Source: Opitutia bacterium (GTDB lineage: Bacteria > Verrucomicrobiota > Verrucomicrobiia > Opitutales > Opitutaceae). Taken from it: a stretch of 64,000 bases of DNA. The notes under the pieces are model-generated. The model was not told the DNA's origin. It was given only the letters and a program-made list of their open reading frames with translations, and made no database searches. Numbering within the stretch: position 1 is the stretch's first letter; each line of letters begins with the position of its first letter. A program made the position numbers and the translations under genes. The stretch is taken from contig JACPIS010000041.1 of the NCBI GenBank assembly GCA_016187925.1, forward strand, positions 51,980-115,979, given 5' to 3'. Of this stretch, positions 28,863 through 38,155 are shown piece after piece.

Positions 28863-30965
28863 ATGTCATCCGCCGCCGCCCGTCCCGTTCGCCTGCTCCT
28901 CGCCGTCTGTCTGGCGGGACTGCTGGCCGCATCGCTTCGCGCGCAAAACGGCTCCATCACGCCCACGGCGACCGGCCGGGAGACTTTCTACGACGACAAG
29001 ACCAAGGAGCTGGTCCTGCGCGGGGACGCCCGGCTGGTTTACGGCGAACTCACCCTCGCCTCAGACGAGATCCGCTACGACGGCGCCAACCAGAGCGTCA
29101 CGGCTCACGGACACTTCGTGCTCTCCACGGCCAACCGCCGCCTCGTCGCGGACGACGGCACCTACAACCTCGCCGACGGCACGCTGCACATCCGGCACCT
29201 GCGTCTGGGCCAGTTCCCCATCTACCTGACCGGCGACACCGTCGATGGCACGCTCGACAATCTCGTCCTGACGAACGCCACGATCTTTTTCCGCGAAAAC
29301 GCGAAATACGCCCCCTCCATCAAGGCCCGCCGCCTCCTCTACCAGCGCGACCGCATCGTCGCCGGCGAAGGCCTGGAACTCGGCCTGCTCGGCAACCATT
29401 TCATCACGCTGCCCAAGTTCGAGCACGACCTGCACGCCAACCTCATCTCCTACCTCAGCGGCAAGCTCGGCTACCGGCACAACCTCGGGGCGTTCGGCGA
29501 ATTCGGCCTGCACGTCCCCGTGGCCCCGGGCGTGAAACTCGGCGCCGACGGCGGCCTCTACAGCGCCCGCGGCCTGATGGTCGGCCCGTCGGGCAGCTAC
29601 GACTTCGCGCGACCCGACGGCTTCGCCAGCGGCTATTTCCGCTCCGGCTACATCAACGATCACGGCGACAAGCAGCTCGACATCCTCGGCCGGCACGTGC
29701 CCGAGGACCGCGGCTTTTTCGAGTGGCAGCACCGGCAGCAGGCGGGACGTTTCTCCTTCAACGGCCAGTTCAACTACTGGAGCGACTCGGAAATCCTGCG
29801 CGACTTCCGGCCGAAGTTTTTCTTCCCGGTGCAGCAGCCCGACTCGTTCCTCGAGGCCGCGTACACCGGCGACAACTACGTCTTGAGCGCGTTCAGCCGG
29901 CTGCATCCGAACAAATACCACCGGGCCCAGGAGCGCCTGCCCGAGGTGCGTTTCGATCTGCTGCCGCTGCAGATCGGCGGCGGCATCTACGAGCGATTCA
30001 ACGCCAGTCTCGCCGTGCTGGAGGAGGGCGCTTACCTCACGAATCCCCGCCAGCGCTCCACGCGCCTCGATGCCTACTACGGCCTCGAACGTCCCATCGC
30101 GCTCGCGCCGTGGTTCACCTTCACGCCGGTCGCCGGCGGCCGTGTGACGCACTACGCCGACGCCATCGGCGCGAAAAGCACCTACACGCGCACGCTGGGC
30201 GAAGTCGGTTTCGACGCCGTCCTCCGCGCCAGCGGCACCTTCGACTACAAGAACGATATCTGGGAGGTCGACGGCCTGCGCCATCTGCTCGAGCCGCGCC
30301 TGTCCTACCGCTACGCCCCGCGCGCCGACGACGGCCGCCCCTACATCCCGGCGCTCGACCGGCAGGTTTTCAGCACCTACCTGCAGCCGCTCTCCATCGC
30401 CGACCAGCGCAACCTCGACCAGCTCGACCGCCTCGACACGCTCCGGCTCTCGCTCAACAACACGCTGCAGACCCGCGACGCCACCTACGGCTCGCGCGAC
30501 CTGGCGGCACTGAATTTCGCGGCCGACTACCGCTTCTCCGGCAACACCGCCGGCCGGCGCGCCCTGTCCGACATCTACACCGAGGCCGCGCTCATGCCCG
30601 CGCGCTGGCTGCGCTTCGAGGTCTTTCATCGCTTCAATCCCCACGACGCCACCCAGGACGAGCTCAACTACGGCATCGAGCTCACCGACCAGCAATGGTG
30701 GTCCGTCCGCCTCGCCTCGCATTTCCTCCGGCACGACTACGAGGAATACCTGCTCGACTACCACCAGCGCCTCAACGAGGTCTTCGATCTCAACGGCCGC
30801 TGGCTCTACGACGCCCGCCACAGCCGCTTCAACGAGCAGACCTACGGCGTCTCGCACCGCCTCGGCCAGACGTGGGCCATCCGCTACGAGGTGTCGTTTG
30901 CCGAGGGCCCGCGCCGCGAGAGCTCGTTCGGCTTCAACATCGAGGCGGAGCTGCTGAAATTCTGA
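28863..30965 (+). CDS. lptD: LPS-assembly outer-membrane protein LptD
   Basis: 700 residues from the ATG at 28863, which begins a signal peptide (VRLLLAVCLAGLLAASLRAQ). An N-terminal OstA/LptA-like jellyroll (TKELVLRGDARLVYGELTLA, DEIRYDGANQSVTAHG) is followed by a large C-terminal beta barrel ending AELLKF. LptD with LptE inserts lipopolysaccharide into the outer leaflet; an LptE-like gene lies at 39232. Divergent from glgB with 134 bp between them. The methyltransferase gene starts 13 bp after the stop. Confidence 0.9.
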   Translation: MSSAAARPVRLLLAVCLAGLLAASLRAQNGSITPTATGRETFYDDKTKELVLRGDARLVYGELTLASDEIRYDGANQSVTAHGHFVLSTANRRLVADDGTYNLADGTLHIRHLRLGQFPIYLTGDTVDGTLDNLVLTNATIFFRENAKYAPSIKARRLLYQRDRIVAGEGLELGLLGNHFITLPKFEHDLHANLISYLSGKLGYRHNLGAFGEFGLHVPVAPGVKLGADGGLYSARGLMVGPSGSYDFARPDGFASGYFRSGYINDHGDKQLDILGRHVPEDRGFFEWQHRQQAGRFSFNGQFNYWSDSEILRDFRPKFFFPVQQPDSFLEAAYTGDNYVLSAFSRLHPNKYHRAQERLPEVRFDLLPLQIGGGIYERFNASLAVLEEGAYLTNPRQRSTRLDAYYGLERPIALAPWFTFTPVAGGRVTHYADAIGAKSTYTRTLGEVGFDAVLRASGTFDYKNDIWEVDGLRHLLEPRLSYRYAPRADDGRPYIPALDRQVFSTYLQPLSIADQRNLDQLDRLDTLRLSLNNTLQTRDATYGSRDLAALNFAADYRFSGNTAGRRALSDIYTEAALMPARWLRFEVFHRFNPHDATQDELNYGIELTDQQWWSVRLASHFLRHDYEEYLLDYHQRLNEVFDLNGRWLYDARHSRFNEQTYGVSHRLGQTWAIRYEVSFAEGPRRESSFGFNIEAELLKF

Positions 30966-30978
30966 CCACCGGCGCGCC

Positions 30979-32220
30979 GTGGACCACTCGCGCATCGCCG
31001 CCAATCAGCAGCGCACCTTTCTCGCGCTGCTCGCCCAGGTGCTCCCGCACGTGCAGCGCGATAGCGCCCTGCCCCGCCGCATCAAGGAACTGCTCGGCCG
31101 CAACCGCGCCCTCGGCTCGCGCGACCGCCGGCTCTACCGCGAGCTGCTCTACACCGCCATCCGCTTCCTGCCGTGGGTGCAGCCCGTGCTTGGCTCCGAT
31201 CCCGACAAGGCCGCACGCATGGTTGCGTTCCTCGCCCCCGACCTGCCCGACACGCAGCGCTACCGCGCCGCACTTCTCGCCGGTTTTCCGCCCGATCTCG
31301 GCTTCGATTCACTCAAGGCCCGCGCCGCGCAACTGCACGCTCACTTCGGCGGCGACTACGACCCGCAGGCCCTCCTGCCCGAATGGCTGCGCGCGGAGTG
31401 TCCCGAGGCCTTTGATTCACCCCACCTCGACGCCCTGAACGAGCGCGCCAACATCTGGGTCCGCCTGCAGACCACGCAGCCCGCCCTCGTGTTGAACGAA
31501 TTCCAGGCCCATCACTGGACCTGCAGCCGCCCGGTCTTTCCGCCCGACGCCGTCCGCCTGCCGCCCAACGCCGAGGTCGCCTCCACCGACGCCTACCGCC
31601 GCGGTTTCTGCGAGATCCAGGACCTCGGTTCGCAACTGCTCCTCCATCACACTCCGCTCGCCCCCGGCCAGAACTGGCTCGACGCCTGCGCGGGCGCCGG
31701 CGGGAAAACGCTCCAGCTCGCCAGCCTGCTCGGTGACACCGGCCGCGTCGACGCGACCGATATCCGCCTCGAAGCGCTCGCGGAATTGCAGGACCGCGCC
31801 ACCCGCGGCCGGTTCAACAACATCCGGATCATGAGCGAGCCGCGCCCGGGCACGGCCTACGACGGCGTGCTCGTCGACGCCCCGTGCTCCGGCACCGGCA
31901 CGTGGCGGCGCATGCCGCACATGAAGTGGTACACGCAGCCGGAGATGCTCGATAAGTTTGCCCAGACCCAGCTCGCCATCCTCAGGCAAAACGCTCCACG
32001 CGTCCGCCCCGGCGGCCTGCTGGTTTACGCCACCTGCTCGCTCGCGCGGCGCGAGAACCGCTTCGTCGTCGCGGAATTTCTCGCCACGCATCTCGACTTC
32101 GCCAGCGAGCGCGCGACAGCCGACCTCGGCGCCCGTTTCGACAACTTCGGTTACACGCTCCTCCCCGGCACGTTCAACAGCGACGGCTTTTACGTCGCGT
32201 TGCTACGCCGCAGCGCGTGA
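30979..32220 (+). CDS. RsmB/NOP2-family RNA (cytosine-5) methyltransferase
   Basis: 413 residues from a GTG at 30979. An N-terminal NusB-like helical region (about 1-150), then a SAM-binding Rossmann domain: WLDACAGAGGKTLQL (233-247), DAPCSGTGTWRR with Cys303, and VYATCSLARREN with catalytic Cys353. Members methylate cytosine in rRNA (RsmB: 16S C967); the exact target here is not provable. Follows lptD by 13 bp and converges on glmM. Confidence 0.9.
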   Translation: MDHSRIAANQQRTFLALLAQVLPHVQRDSALPRRIKELLGRNRALGSRDRRLYRELLYTAIRFLPWVQPVLGSDPDKAARMVAFLAPDLPDTQRYRAALLAGFPPDLGFDSLKARAAQLHAHFGGDYDPQALLPEWLRAECPEAFDSPHLDALNERANIWVRLQTTQPALVLNEFQAHHWTCSRPVFPPDAVRLPPNAEVASTDAYRRGFCEIQDLGSQLLLHHTPLAPGQNWLDACAGAGGKTLQLASLLGDTGRVDATDIRLEALAELQDRATRGRFNNIRIMSEPRPGTAYDGVLVDAPCSGTGTWRRMPHMKWYTQPEMLDKFAQTQLAILRQNAPRVRPGGLLVYATCSLARRENRFVVAEFLATHLDFASERATADLGARFDNFGYTLLPGTFNSDGFYVALLRRSA

Positions 32221-32241
32221 ACCGGTCGGCGCGCCGCCCGG

Positions 32242-33594
32242 TCAACCCTTGAGCACTTCCAAGTCGGCGCGGACGGCCGCGACCAGCCGCTCCAGACTGG
32301 AGCGCACGACCTCATCGGTCGGCCCCTCGACGAGCAGGCGCAGCTTCGCCTCGGTGCCGGAGTAGCGCACGAGCACGCGGCCCTGCGCGCCGAGCGACGC
32401 CTCGACCGAGCGAATCACGCCCGGCAGGGTCGGCAACGTCTCCAGCGGTTTCTTCTCCCGCACGGTGAGCGCGGCGGTGATCTGCGGAAACTTTTTCAAC
32501 CCCTGCCGCAACACCGACAGGGGCTGTCCGGTGGCGAGCATGACCTCGATCACCTTCAGCGCGGCGACGAGGCCGTCGCCCGTCGGCGAGACCTCGGCGC
32601 AGATGACGTGCCCCGACGACTCGCCGCCGAGCATGGCGCCATCGGCCAGCATGCGCTCGATCACGTAGCGGTCACCCACGGGAGTGCGGGTGACCCGGCC
32701 GCCTGCCGCCGTCACGGCGGCATCGACGCCGAGGTTGCTCTGCACCGTGATCACCAGAAGGTTTTTCGCGAGCTTGCGCTGCTTGAGGGCGTGCACGGCA
32801 AGCAAGGTGAGCATCTCGTCGCCATCGAGCACCTCGCCCAGCTCGTCGCACAGGATGCAGCGATCGCCATCGCCGTCGTGCGCGATGCCGAGCCGCGCGC
32901 CAGTCGCGCGGACCGCGGCGGCCATCTTCTCCGGGTGCTGGCTGCCGACCTCGGCGTTGATGTTCCGGCCGTCCGGATGGTTGCCGATCAACCCGAGTTC
33001 CGCGCCGAGCTGCTCGAGCACGGAGCGGCTGGTCACGCACGTGGCGCCATTCGCCGTATCGAGCACGATCTTCCAGCCGCGCAACGCGCCGGCGGGCAGG
33101 AGCGCCGCAGCCTTGGTGGTGTAGAGAACATGGGCCCCGAAACCGGCCACGCGTTCCGCGAGCGGCTGACCCGCCTCTGCCGGCAGCAGGCGCTCGATGC
33201 GCAGCTCTTGTTCGTCAGTGAGCTTGATGCCTGCCGGGCCGAAAAACTTGATGCCGTTGTCGCCCGCCGGATTGTGCGAGGCGGTGATGACGACGCCCAA
33301 CGCCGCCTGCTCCTCGCGCACGGCGAGGCTGATTGCCGGCGTGGGCACGACACCTCCGCTGACCGGGCGCAATCCCGCCGCAGCCAGACCGCCCGCCAAC
33401 GCGCGCTCCAGACTCTCACCCGATGCGCGCGTATCCCGGCCGATGATGACCGCCGCACCGGCGGCAGCGCCGTTCTCGCGGGCGTATTTTGCCGCGGCAA
33501 ATCCCAGCCGCCAGGCGAAGGCTTCATTCATGACGTCGCTGCCGTAAGGCCCGCGGACGCCGTCGGTGCCGAAATACTTTCGTTGGGTCGACAT
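32242..33594 (-). CDS. glmM: Phosphoglucosamine mutase
   Basis: 450 residues from the ATG at 33594 (MSTQRKYFGTDGVRG). Converts glucosamine-6-phosphate to glucosamine-1-phosphate for UDP-GlcNAc, peptidoglycan and LPS. Phosphoserine loop TASHNPAGDNG with Ser106, metal loop AHDGDGDRC, and sugar-binding GGESSGH are all intact. The trpD stop lies 2 bp upstream, so these two unlike genes are co-transcribed. Confidence 0.97.
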   Translation of the reverse strand: MSTQRKYFGTDGVRGPYGSDVMNEAFAWRLGFAAAKYARENGAAAGAAVIIGRDTRASGESLERALAGGLAAAGLRPVSGGVVPTPAISLAVREEQAALGVVITASHNPAGDNGIKFFGPAGIKLTDEQELRIERLLPAEAGQPLAERVAGFGAHVLYTTKAAALLPAGALRGWKIVLDTANGATCVTSRSVLEQLGAELGLIGNHPDGRNINAEVGSQHPEKMAAAVRATGARLGIAHDGDGDRCILCDELGEVLDGDEMLTLLAVHALKQRKLAKNLLVITVQSNLGVDAAVTAAGGRVTRTPVGDRYVIERMLADGAMLGGESSGHVICAEVSPTGDGLVAALKVIEVMLATGQPLSVLRQGLKKFPQITAALTVREKKPLETLPTLPGVIRSVEASLGAQGRVLVRYSGTEAKLRLLVEGPTDEVVRSSLERLVAAVRADLEVLKG

Positions 33595-33596
33595 GA

Positions 33597-34637
33597 TCAG
33601 CTGCGATAGAACTCGCGCATCGCGGCTATCTTCTTGGCGACGGCGCCGCCGAGAAGCAACTCCCGCGCGGGCTCCAGGCCTTCGCGGATGCCAGACGTGC
33701 GGCCGGCGACCCAGAGACCGGCGGCGGCGTTCAGCACGATGGTGTCCACCAAGCCCGCTGGACCGTGTCCGGCGAGGATCGCCTGCGTAAGCGCGACGTT
33801 CGTAGACACATCGCCGCCGACCAGGTGTTCCACCGGCGAGCGGGCCAGCCCGAAATATTCCGCGGACCAACGGCCCGCGACGTCGCGCAACCGGCCGGAG
33901 CCTTGCACGAGGTTTTCCGTGGCCGTGGTCATCTCGTCAATGCCGCGTCCCTCGGCGATGACGCCGTGCGCGACCAGCGCGGTGTGGCCGCCCATTTCCT
34001 CGAAGGCCTGGGCGAGCTTCGCCACCAGCGCCGGCGAGTAGACGCCGAGCAGAGTGCCCGCGGGCCGTCCGGGATTGACCAGCGGGCCGAGGATGTTGAA
34101 CACCGTGCGTTCGCCGCGGGCGGCCAGCGCTTTGCGGGCCGGAGCGATGTGCTTGAAGACGGAATGGTAGGCCGGGGCGAAGAAGAAACAGAAGCCCAGC
34201 TCGCGCAGCGCCGCGCGCGACTTCTCGGGCGGGGCGTTGAGATCGAGTCCGAGGGCCGCGAGCAGGTCGGCGCTGCCGCACTTGGACGTGATGCCGCGGT
34301 TGCCGTGCTTCATCACCACGGCTCCCGCGCTCGCGAGGGTGAGCGTGACGAGGCTGGAAATGTTGAACCCGCCCGCGTGGTCGCCGCCAGTGCCCACGAC
34401 ATCGAGCGCGTGCGGGGCCCATGCCTCGACGCCGGGATTGATCGCGAGCGCCCGGTAGGTCGTGGCAAACGCGGCGATCTCGATGGGCGTCTCGCCTTTG
34501 GCTTGGTGGGCGGACAGAAAGGCGATTTTCATTTCCTCCGTCACCTCGGGCGAGGCCAGCGCCGCGGCCGCGGCGGCGGCTTCGTCCGCGGTCAGGTCGG
34601 TCCGCGCCTGCAGTTTGGCGGTGAGTGACTCAAGCAT
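33597..34637 (-). CDS. trpD: Anthranilate phosphoribosyltransferase
   Basis: 346 residues from the ATG at 34637. Second step of tryptophan synthesis: PRPP plus anthranilate. Motifs: DVVGTGGDHAGGFNISS (PRPP loop, GTGGD at 82-86), MKHGNRGITSKCGSADLL, and FNILGPLVNPGRP. No other trp gene is nearby; it is followed directly by glmM. Divergent from uppP. Confidence 0.97.
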   Translation of the reverse strand: MLESLTAKLQARTDLTADEAAAAAAALASPEVTEEMKIAFLSAHQAKGETPIEIAAFATTYRALAINPGVEAWAPHALDVVGTGGDHAGGFNISSLVTLTLASAGAVVMKHGNRGITSKCGSADLLAALGLDLNAPPEKSRAALRELGFCFFFAPAYHSVFKHIAPARKALAARGERTVFNILGPLVNPGRPAGTLLGVYSPALVAKLAQAFEEMGGHTALVAHGVIAEGRGIDEMTTATENLVQGSGRLRDVAGRWSAEYFGLARSPVEHLVGGDVSTNVALTQAILAGHGPAGLVDTIVLNAAAGLWVAGRTSGIREGLEPARELLLGGAVAKKIAAMREFYRS

Positions 34638-34720
34638 GGGAGCGCGCAGCGAACCCGCATTTCCTCGCCGAGCAAAGCATAAAACTCGACATAAGCGGAC
34701 CAATCTGGGAGCACGCGCAG

Positions 34721-35725
34721 GTGAATTTTCCGCCGCTCCGCCGTCTCCTGGTCCTCCTCGTCTGCGCACTTGCCGCCATCACCGGTCGCGGCGCCGAGCC
34801 GGCGAAGCAGCCCGTGGCCGAGATGAGCGTGAGTGACGCTGTCGTCCTCGGCTTGGTGGAGGGCATCACGGAGTTTCTGCCCATTTCCTCGACCGGGCAT
34901 CTCATCATCGCGAACCAGTTGCTCGGTTTGGAATCCGAGCAGCAGTTGACGGACAAGGCCGGCCAGCCGCTTTGGTACCGGACGCCGTCGCCGGAGCATC
35001 CCGAGGGCGTGCCGCTCACGCTCAAGCTCGCCGCGGATACCTACACGGTGATCATCCAAGTCGGCGCCATCGCCGCCGTCGCCCTGCTCTATTGGTCGCA
35101 GCTGCTGAACATGACGGTCGGCCTCGTCGGCCGCAGCAACTCCGGCATGCGGCTTCTGCGCAACGTGATCTTCGCGACGTTCCCCGTGGCCGTGACGGGG
35201 CTGCTGTTGCACGACTGGGTGGACAAGCATCTTTTCTCCGTGCCGGCCGTCATCGCGGCGCAGGTCGCAGGCGCCTTCCTCATGCTGTGGGCGGAGCGCT
35301 GGCGGCGCGCAAACACCGGCATCGGCTTCTCCCGGAACGAGCCCGCCAACATGTCGCCGCGGAAGGCGACCGGCATCGGCTTCGCGCAATGCCTCGCGCT
35401 CTGGCCGGGCACGAGCCGCTCGATGGTCACCATCGTCGGCGGCTATCTCGCCGGACTGAGTCCGGTGAAGGCCGCGGAATTCAGCTTTCTCGTCGGCCTG
35501 CCCACGCTGGCGGGCGCGGCGCTGCTCAAGGCCGTGAAGACCGGTCCGGCCATGATCGAGGTCTTCGGCTGGGGCAACCTGCTGGTCGGCATCCTCGTTG
35601 CGGCCGTTTCGGCGGCGATCGCGGTCAAGTTTCTGGTCGCTTTTCTCTCGCGCAACGGCCTGGCGGTGTTCGCCTATTACCGGCTCGTCGTCGCGCTCGT
35701 GCTGGGGCTGTTTTTCCTGCTCTGA
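34721..35725 (+). CDS. uppP: Undecaprenyl-diphosphatase
   Basis: 334 residues from a GTG at 34721, preceded by GGGAG; a longer frame would overlap the divergent trpD start. Integral membrane enzyme recycling the lipid carrier for peptidoglycan and other envelope polymers. Both catalytic motifs are present: EGITEFLPISSTGH and LWPGTSRSMVTIVGG. Eight or so membrane segments. The extra N-terminal hydrophobic stretch (LRRLLVLLVCALAAI) looks like a signal sequence, which is unusual. A hydrophilic insertion (TPSPEHPEG) follows the first motif. Confidence 0.95.
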   Translation: MNFPPLRRLLVLLVCALAAITGRGAEPAKQPVAEMSVSDAVVLGLVEGITEFLPISSTGHLIIANQLLGLESEQQLTDKAGQPLWYRTPSPEHPEGVPLTLKLAADTYTVIIQVGAIAAVALLYWSQLLNMTVGLVGRSNSGMRLLRNVIFATFPVAVTGLLLHDWVDKHLFSVPAVIAAQVAGAFLMLWAERWRRANTGIGFSRNEPANMSPRKATGIGFAQCLALWPGTSRSMVTIVGGYLAGLSPVKAAEFSFLVGLPTLAGAALLKAVKTGPAMIEVFGWGNLLVGILVAAVSAAIAVKFLVAFLSRNGLAVFAYYRLVVALVLGLFFLL

Positions 35726-35755
35726 CGGGCACTTGCGGCCGGACGGTTAAACATC

Positions 35756-35784
35756 TTGACGGCCCTCCACGCCGACCTTACCAA
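35756..35784 (+). promoter_or_regulatory. Possible sigma-70-type promoter for rpmF-plsX-fabH
   Basis: TTGACG, then 17 bp, then TACCAA, located 66 bp before the rpmF start and after the uppP stop. The -35 is good and the -10 weak. Confidence 0.35.
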
Positions 35785-35849
35785 CCTCGCCTTTAACGCA
35801 CTCGAAGCGGGCCGCTTTCGCGAGCCGCCTGCACTACCAAAACCACTTT

Positions 35850-36029
35850 ATGGCTAATCCGAAACGCAAACAATCCAAGCGCCGCAGCGCCAACCGCCGC
35901 GCCGCCAACGCCTTCAAGGCCCCCAAGTTCGCCAAGGACCCGGTCGACGGCGGCGCTGTCCGCCCGCACCGCGTCAACCCCAAGACGGGGATGTACCGCG
36001 GCCGCCAAGTCCTCGACGTGTCGGTGTAA
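35850..36029 (+). CDS. rpmF: 50S ribosomal protein L32
   Basis: 59 residues, very basic. It starts MANPKRKQSKRRSANRRA, the L32 signature, and ends VLDVSV. The zinc cysteines of some L32 proteins are absent, so this is the C-minus type. First gene of the widespread rpmF-plsX-fabH cluster that links translation and lipid synthesis. Confidence 0.95.
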   Translation: MANPKRKQSKRRSANRRAANAFKAPKFAKDPVDGGAVRPHRVNPKTGMYRGRQVLDVSV

Positions 36030-36111
36030 TTCCGCACCGGCAGGGTTTCCCGCCATAAATCCAGAAGCCGCCAGTTCCACGCCTGTCCAGGCGCGCATCG
36101 CCGTTGACGCG

Positions 36112-37152
36112 ATGGGTGGCGACCTTGGCCCCGCAGAGGTGGTCGAGGCCGTGAAATTGGTGCTGACCTCGGGTGAGGACATCGAGCCCATCCAGCTGGT
36201 CGGTCAGGAGGACGTGCTGCGTCCGCTCATCGCCGCCGCCGGCCTCGCCTCGCATCCGAAGCTCTCCATCGTGCATGCCTCCGAGGTGATCACGATGGAG
36301 GACAAGCCGCTCAAGGCGCTCAAGTCCAAGAAGGACGCCTCCATGGTGCGCGCGCTCGAACTCGTGAAGAGCGGCATCGCGCGCGTCGCCGTCAGCTCGG
36401 GCAATACCGGCGCCCTGATGGCCGGCGCCACGCTCCGGTTGCGCCCGATGACCGGCGTCGACCGGCCGGCGCTCGCCGCGGTCATTCCGCGCGACGGCGG
36501 CCACTTCATTTTGCTGGATGCCGGCGCCAATCCCGAGGCCCGACCGGAACACCTCGTCCACAACGCCATCCTCGGCGCCAACTACGCTCGCGTCATCCTC
36601 GGCGTCGTCTCGCCGCGCGTCGGCCTGCTCACCATCGGTACCGAGGAGGGCAAGGGCAACTCGCTCATTACCGAGACGCACGAGCTGCTGAAGAAGATCA
36701 ACGGCGTCATCAATTACCACGGCCCCATCGAGGGTTTTCAGGTGTTCCGCAACGAGGTCGATGTCGTCGTGTGCGACGGCTTCGTCGGCAACACGCTGCT
36801 CAAGACCTGGGAGTCGTTGGCCAAATTCATCACCGGCATGCTCAAGACCGAGCTGAAGGCCAACCCGCTCCGCATGGGCGGCGCCCTGCTCGCCAAGGGC
36901 GCGTTCGACGCCCTGAAGGACCGCATGAATCCCGACCGCTACGGCGGCGCCCCCCTGCTGGGCGTGAAGGGCAACGTGCTCAAGGCCCACGGTTCCAGCA
37001 ACCGTTTCGCCTGGGCCAACGCCATCCGCGCGGCCGAGAAGATCATCAAGCAGGACATGTATCACCACAACGAACGGGACATCGCCCGCGCCAACGAACT
37101 CATCGCCGCGCCCGCCCCGACCCCCTCCCCCGCGCCCGGCGCGAACAACTGA
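36112..37152 (+). CDS. plsX: Phosphate acyltransferase PlsX
   Basis: 346 residues from the first canonical start (ATG 36112). Makes acyl-phosphate from acyl-ACP for phospholipid synthesis. Motifs seen: MGGDLGPAEVVEA, SSGNTGALMAGATLRL and CDGFVGNTLLKT. The family start RIAVDAMGGD extends upstream of this ATG: in-frame codons for ARIAVDA precede it (from 36091) with no stop, and no ATG, GTG or TTG occurs between the rpmF stop and 36112 in this frame. The true start may be a rare ATA at 36055 or ATC at 36097. Ends 5 bp before fabH. Confidence 0.93.
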   Translation: MGGDLGPAEVVEAVKLVLTSGEDIEPIQLVGQEDVLRPLIAAAGLASHPKLSIVHASEVITMEDKPLKALKSKKDASMVRALELVKSGIARVAVSSGNTGALMAGATLRLRPMTGVDRPALAAVIPRDGGHFILLDAGANPEARPEHLVHNAILGANYARVILGVVSPRVGLLTIGTEEGKGNSLITETHELLKKINGVINYHGPIEGFQVFRNEVDVVVCDGFVGNTLLKTWESLAKFITGMLKTELKANPLRMGGALLAKGAFDALKDRMNPDRYGGAPLLGVKGNVLKAHGSSNRFAWANAIRAAEKIIKQDMYHHNERDIARANELIAAPAPTPSPAPGANN

Positions 37153-37157
37153 TTTTT

Positions 37158-38144
37158 ATGGCCTCCGTAATCATCGCCGGAGTCGGCTCCTACACGCCTG
37201 AGCGCGTGCTCACCAACCACGACCTCTCCAAGATGGTCGACACGACCGACGAGTGGATCGTCTCCCGCTCGGGCATCCGCGAGCGCCACATCGCCGCGGA
37301 GAACGAGGCCTGCTCCGACCTCGCCGTGAAGGCCGCCCAGGCCGCGCTGGCCGACGCCCAGGTGCAGGCCAGCGAGATCGATCTTCTGATCATCGCCACG
37401 GCCTCGCCCGACATGCCGCTGCCGTCCACCGCCTGCATCGTGCAGCACAAGCTCGGCATCCCGGCCCACGCGACGTGCTTCGACATCGCCGCCGCCTGCT
37501 CGGGTTTCCTCTACGCGCTCGAGATCGCCTACGGCCAGCTCCTCACCAATCGCTACAAGCGCGCCCTGATCATCGGCGCGGAAAAGCTTTCCTCCGTCAC
37601 CGACTGGACCGACCGCACCACCTGCGTGCTCTTCGGCGACGCGGCGGGTGCCGCTGTGCTCAAGAAGGTCGACCAGCCCGGCATCGGCATCATCGGGTCC
37701 GACCTCGGCGCGGACGGCGAGTTCGTGGATCACCTCTATATTCCCGCCGGCGGCAGCCGCTGCCCGGCCACCGCCAAGTCCGTCGACGAGCACGGCCATT
37801 TCATCCACATGAAGGGCCGCGAGGTCTTCAAATCCGCGGTGCGCGTGATGGAGACCGTCGCCCGGGAAATGATGGAACAATACAAGGTCACGCCTGACCA
37901 AATCAGCCTCGTGATTCCCCACCAGGCCAACATCCGCATCATCGAGGCGCTGGCCGGCAATCTCGAGATGCCGATGGACAAGTTCTTCGTGAATCTCGAC
38001 CGCTACGGCAACACCTCCTCCGCCACGATTCCGCTGGCCCTGGACGAAGCCCGCCGCTCCGGCCGCATCAAGCCGGGTGATCTCACCCTCATGGTGGCCT
38101 TCGGCGCTGGCTTGACCTACGGCGCCGCTCTCGTTCGATGGTAG
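37158..38144 (+). CDS. fabH: Beta-ketoacyl-ACP synthase III
   Basis: 328 residues. Starts fatty-acid synthesis by condensing acetyl-CoA with malonyl-ACP. The catalytic triad is intact: Cys114 (AAACSGFLYAL), His255 (VIPHQAN) and Asn285 (DRYGNTSS). DWTDRTTCVLFGDAAGA is also typical. It lies 5 bp after plsX and overlaps or abuts the next gene. Confidence 0.97.
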   Translation: MASVIIAGVGSYTPERVLTNHDLSKMVDTTDEWIVSRSGIRERHIAAENEACSDLAVKAAQAALADAQVQASEIDLLIIATASPDMPLPSTACIVQHKLGIPAHATCFDIAAACSGFLYALEIAYGQLLTNRYKRALIIGAEKLSSVTDWTDRTTCVLFGDAAGAAVLKKVDQPGIGIIGSDLGADGEFVDHLYIPAGGSRCPATAKSVDEHGHFIHMKGREVFKSAVRVMETVAREMMEQYKVTPDQISLVIPHQANIRIIEALAGNLEMPMDKFFVNLDRYGNTSSATIPLALDEARRSGRIKPGDLTLMVAFGAGLTYGAALVRW

Positions 38145-38155
38145 TCCCCTCCTTT

